DNA from: Arthrobacter sp. NEB 688
GTDB taxonomy: Bacteria > Actinomycetota > Actinomycetes > Actinomycetales > Dermatophilaceae
DNA: 64,000 bases
NCBI RefSeq assembly: GCF_013201035.1
Contig: NZ_CP053707.1
Location: 1,736,001 to 1,800,000 of the forward strand
Reading direction: 5' to 3'
In this document: positions 61,147-64,000 of the stretch, piece after piece
Layout: each line of letters begins with the position of its first letter
Numbering within the stretch: position 1 is the stretch's first letter
Notes under the pieces: generated by a model
The model's database searches: none
What the model was told of the DNA's origin: nothing
What the model saw: the letters and a program-made list of their open reading frames with translations, nothing else
Translations under genes and position numbers: made by a program

Positions 61147-62220
61147 GTGGCAGCACAGCAGGCGGCGTCGGGCCGCGAGACCGGCGGTGGTCCCACCCTC
61201 GCCGACCGCTTCCGGGAGCACTTCGGCGGGCGCGACCACCTCTACGGGGTGCTCCTCGCCGAGATGGCCGACGACTGGGAGGAGGGCGGCGTCACCCGCG
61301 AGCTCTTCGAGGGCTGGGAGGGCGCCGAGCCGCGCCAGTTCGTCCAGCTGCGGCTGCTCGCCGGTCTCTTCCGCATCGTCCTGCGCGGCGACGCACCGCA
61401 GCTCGTGCCCTTCTACCCGGTGCTCGGCGGCGACGCCGACCCCGAGGAGGCCTGGGCGGCCGTCCGGCCGGTGCTCGCCGCGCACGTCGAGGAGCTGCGG
61501 GCCTCACTCTCGGACGTCCCGCAGACGAACGAGCCGGCCCGCACCGTGGCCCTGCTCGTCGGCATCTCCGAGGCCGTCCGGCGCACCGGCCTGCGGCGCG
61601 TCCGGCTGCTCGAGCTCGGGGCGTCGGCGGGCATGGGCCTGCAGGTCGACCGCTACCGCTTCGAGGGCGACGGCTGGAGCGCCGGCCCGGAGGACGCGCA
61701 CCTCGTCATCCACGCCTGTGGCGCAGCGGGTTTCGACCCCCAGCCGTTCCAGGTCGTCGAGCGCCGCGGCTGCGACCTCGCCCCGGTCGACGTCTCGACC
61801 CCGGAGGGCGAGGCGCACATGCGCTCGTTCGTCTGGCCGTGGATGCTCGACCGCCACCTGCGCTTCGACGGCGCGCTCGACGTCATGCGGCAGCACCCGG
61901 TGACGGTCGACGCCGCACCGGCCGGGGCCTGGCTCGCCGAGCAGCTGACCGTGGCGCCGCCCGAGGGCGTGCTCACCGTCGTGTGGCACTCGGTGACCCG
62001 GGTGTACTGGCCCGTCGAGGAGGCGCGGGCGGTCGACGCCGCGCTCGCCGACGGCCGCACGCGGATGCCCGTCGCGCACGTCTCGATGGAGACGCCGTGG
62101 TCCGCGTGGGAGGCGGCGATGGCCCGGCCGCTGCCGCGGCTGCCGCGCATCGAGGTCGACGGGGACCTGCTCGGCACGTGCGACCACCACGGGCCGCCGG
62201 TGCAGCTCGAGCGGCGGTGA
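61147..62220 (+). CDS. DUF2332 family protein
   Basis: This 357-residue soluble protein contains FREHFGGRDHLYGVLLAEMA, RRVRLLELGASAGMGLQVDRY and VLTVVWHSVTRVYWP. The stretch LLELGASAG resembles the SAM-binding motif of methyltransferases, although the family is officially of unknown function. GTG 61147 is taken as start; the stop overlaps the following acyl-CoA synthetase by 4 bp, so the pair is translationally coupled and may share a pathway. Confidence 0.85.
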   Translation: MAAQQAASGRETGGGPTLADRFREHFGGRDHLYGVLLAEMADDWEEGGVTRELFEGWEGAEPRQFVQLRLLAGLFRIVLRGDAPQLVPFYPVLGGDADPEEAWAAVRPVLAAHVEELRASLSDVPQTNEPARTVALLVGISEAVRRTGLRRVRLLELGASAGMGLQVDRYRFEGDGWSAGPEDAHLVIHACGAAGFDPQPFQVVERRGCDLAPVDVSTPEGEAHMRSFVWPWMLDRHLRFDGALDVMRQHPVTVDAAPAGAWLAEQLTVAPPEGVLTVVWHSVTRVYWPVEEARAVDAALADGRTRMPVAHVSMETPWSAWEAAMARPLPRLPRIEVDGDLLGTCDHHGPPVQLERR

Positions 62221-63752
62221 GCGACCCGCTGCCGCCCGGCCCGGTCAACCTCGCCCGGACCTGCCTCGGCCCGGCGCCGTACCGACCGCCGGACGGCCTC
62301 GGGCTGGTCGTCACCCACGACCTCGACGACCCGTCGGCGGGCGAGGAGCGGTGGACGTGGGGCGAGCTGGCCGACGCCGTGCTCGGGGTGGCGGCGGGGC
62401 TGCTCGCGGCGGGGATCGCGCCGGGGGACCGGCTCGTCCTGCGGCTCGGCGACACGAGCGACTTCGCGCTGGCCTTCTTCGGGGCCGCCGCCGCGGGAGT
62501 GGTCCCGGTGCCGACGTCGGACCAGCTGACCGCCGACGAGGTGGCGTTCGTGGCGGCCGACTGCGGCGCCGTGGCGCTCGCGGTGGCCCCCGGGCTCGAG
62601 GTGGCGACGACGCTGCCCGTGGTCGGGCCGGCCGACCTCGCCCGGTGGCGCGCCGGTGGCGCCCGGGCGGACTGGGCCGCGACCGCGCCCGACGACCCGG
62701 CGTTCCTCGTCTACACGTCGGGGACGACGGGGCGGCCCAAGGGGGTCGTGCACGCACACCGGTCGGCGTGGGGCCGCCGGCCGATGCACGCGGGGTGGCT
62801 GGGCATCGGGCCGGGCGACGTCGTCCTGCACGCCGGCTCGTTCACGTGGACCTACACGCTCGGGGTGGGGCTCACCGACCCGTGGTCGGTCGGTGCCACG
62901 GCGGTCGTGCACAGCGGGCGACGCGACCCCGCCGCCTGGCCCCGACTCGTGGAGCACTGCGGCGCAACGGTGTTCGCCGCGGTTCCCGGCGTCTACCGCC
63001 AGCTGCTGGCGCGCTGGGCGGGTGCGCCGCTCGACGCACCCGACGGGCCGCTGCGGTCGCTGCGGCACGCCGTGACGGCGGGGGAGGCGCTGACCCCCGA
63101 CCTCCTCGAGCAGTGGCGGGCGCGCACGGGCCTGGAGCTGTTCGAGGCGCTCGGGATGAGCGAGGTGTCGACGTTCGTGTCGTCGGGGCCGTCGACGCCG
63201 GTACGCCCCGGAAGCCCCGGGCGGGCCCAGCCCGGCCGGCGCATCGCCGTCCTGCCGGTCGAGGGCGGCGAGGTCCCCCTGCCGGTGGGGGAGGCGGGGC
63301 TGCTGGCCGTCCACCGCAGCGACCCCGGGCTGATGCTCGGCTACTGGGACCGCCCCGAGGAGGACGAGTCCGTCCGGCGCGGAGACTGGTTCGTCAGTGG
63401 CGACCTCGTCCACCTCGACGACGACGGCTACGTGCACCACCACGGCCGCGCCGACGACGTCATGACCTCGATGGGCTACCGGGTCTCACCGCAGGAGGTC
63501 GAGGCCGTCCTCGTGCGCCACCCGGCCGTGGCCGAGGCGGCGGTCACGGAGGTGCCCGTGCGCGACGGCGTGCGCATCGTCACGGCGTTCGTCGTGCCGG
63601 CCCCGGGGCAGCACGTGGACGAGGAGTCGCTGCTCGCGTTCGCCGCGGAGCACCTGGCCCGGTACAAGTGCCCGCGGGCGGTCCGGGTCGTGGAGCGGCT
63701 GCCCCGGACGCCGAACGGCAAGGTCGTCCGACGAGCCCTGGCGGAGGGCTGA
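62217..63752 (+). CDS. Acyl-CoA synthetase (AMP-forming, benzoate-CoA ligase-like)
   Basis: This 511-residue ANL-superfamily ligase has the P-loop LVYTSGTTGRPKGVVHAH, LELFEALGMSEVSTF in the adenylate site, DWFVSGDLVHLDDDGYVHHHGRADD at the hinge and the C-terminal catalytic Lys in RTPNGKVVRRAL. The overall look is nearest to benzoate-CoA ligase/acetyl-CoA synthetase-like enzymes of medium length; the acid substrate is not predictable. GTG 62217 overlaps the DUF2332 stop (GTGA). Confidence 0.9.
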   Translation: MSDPLPPGPVNLARTCLGPAPYRPPDGLGLVVTHDLDDPSAGEERWTWGELADAVLGVAAGLLAAGIAPGDRLVLRLGDTSDFALAFFGAAAAGVVPVPTSDQLTADEVAFVAADCGAVALAVAPGLEVATTLPVVGPADLARWRAGGARADWAATAPDDPAFLVYTSGTTGRPKGVVHAHRSAWGRRPMHAGWLGIGPGDVVLHAGSFTWTYTLGVGLTDPWSVGATAVVHSGRRDPAAWPRLVEHCGATVFAAVPGVYRQLLARWAGAPLDAPDGPLRSLRHAVTAGEALTPDLLEQWRARTGLELFEALGMSEVSTFVSSGPSTPVRPGSPGRAQPGRRIAVLPVEGGEVPLPVGEAGLLAVHRSDPGLMLGYWDRPEEDESVRRGDWFVSGDLVHLDDDGYVHHHGRADDVMTSMGYRVSPQEVEAVLVRHPAVAEAAVTEVPVRDGVRIVTAFVVPAPGQHVDEESLLAFAAEHLARYKCPRAVRVVERLPRTPNGKVVRRALAEG

Positions 63753-63782
63753 GCGCCGAGCGTCGCTGCGGCAGAAGGTGGC

Positions 63783-64000
63783 TCAGTCCTCGACCCAGTC
63801 CAGGGTGCGGTCGACCGCCTTGCGCCATCCGCGGTAGCCGTCGCGCCGCTGGTCCTCGGACCAGGTCGGCTCCCAGCGCTCGTCCTCGGCCCAGTTGGCG
63901 CGCAGCTCGTCGGTGTCGGCCCAGAACCCGACCGCCAGGCCGGCCGCGTAGGCGGCGCCGAGGGCGGTCGTCTCGGCGACGACCGGCTTGCTCACCGGGA
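63783..64000 (-). CDS. glpK: Glycerol kinase, C-terminal end (5' part outside window)
   Basis: The last 72 codons of a gene on the minus strand enter from the right edge. The residues [19 protein letters not shown], a GFW segment, [14 protein letters not shown] and a final RTLDWVED are characteristic of the glycerol kinase C-terminus (FGGY family). The frame is open to the window edge, so this is a truncation by the window and not a pseudogene. It converges on the acyl-CoA synthetase gene with a 30-nt gap lacking a clear hairpin. Confidence 0.9.
   Translation of the reverse strand, partial: PVSKPVVAETTALGAAYAAGLAVGFWADTDELRANWAEDERWEPTWSEDQRRDGYRGWRKAVDRTLDWVED

Overview
This is a 64 kb piece of a very GC-rich (roughly 70 % or more) actinobacterial chromosome. 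The assignment rests on mshB (mycothiol synthesis), a DUF3117 gene, actinobacterial-type dapD, the sigE-rseA-htrA-tatB cluster, DUF222/HNH (13E12-type) and DUF2332 genes, and gene order. From typA to the CBS/MgtE-domain gene the order (typA, lpqW-like, mshB, fdxA, dapC, dapD, dapE, LOG, DUF3117, methyltransferase, sigE, rseA, htrA, tatB, mrp, DUF1003, CBS) recalls the Rv1165-Rv1232c interval of Mycobacterium tuberculosis. No mycolate genes are visible, and the style fits Micrococcales/Intrasporangiaceae better (inference). I see no tRNA, rRNA, CRISPR array, prophage or insertion sequence.

Layout. 1-14.8 kb: end of a membrane-anchored protein, a secreted S8 protease, an OmpR-type two-component pair, a tandem universal stress protein, a GDSL lipase, a PIG-L deacetylase, a DUF3311/solute-symporter pair and malQ. 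Then comes an AbiEi-like gene bracketed by palindromic repeats, and a coupled pterin dehydratase/VIT/glutamine-amidotransferase cluster. 14.8-20.9 kb: a complete oligopeptide ABC importer (oppABCDF), with a strong hairpin between oppA and oppB. 21-27.9 kb: the typA, lpqW-like, mshB, flavin reductase, vanW run, largely with 4-bp overlaps. 27.9-35.7 kb: fdxA, dapC, gltA, dapD, dapE and LOG, so three of the diaminopimelate-branch lysine genes lie close together. 35.8-40.2 kb: a DivIVA/SRPBCC/GT-C cell-envelope cluster and DUF3117. 40.8-48.4 kb: the envelope-stress locus (methyltransferase, sigE, rseA, htrA, tatB) and the opposing hypothetical-CBS-DUF1003-mrp group. 48.6-64 kb: an HNH endonuclease gene under an apparent SOS box, two CoA-ester lyases, saccharopine dehydrogenase-like and Gfo/Idh genes, an esterase, a RIO kinase, an acyl-CoA dehydrogenase behind twin palindromic operators, stress and deacetylase genes, a Xaa-Pro aminopeptidase, a DUF2332/acyl-CoA synthetase pair and the 3' end of glpK.

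Regulatory texture. A striking share of genes have a TAnnnT hexamer 5-7 nt before the start codon, which suggests leaderless transcripts. In three gene pairs the TAG stop codon of the upstream gene also forms the first half of the next gene's -10 box. fdxA and the divergent acetyltransferase gene appear to share one palindromic -10 element. Other signals are an ECF-type autoregulatory promoter before sigE, a LexA-type SOS box filling the -35/-10 spacer of the HNH gene, two identical 17-bp palindromes before the acyl-CoA dehydrogenase, and a family of 38-nt hairpin repeats around the AbiEi-like gene. The oddest protein is an in-frame fusion of a DivIVA-like motif to a multi-spanning GT-C-like membrane protein.
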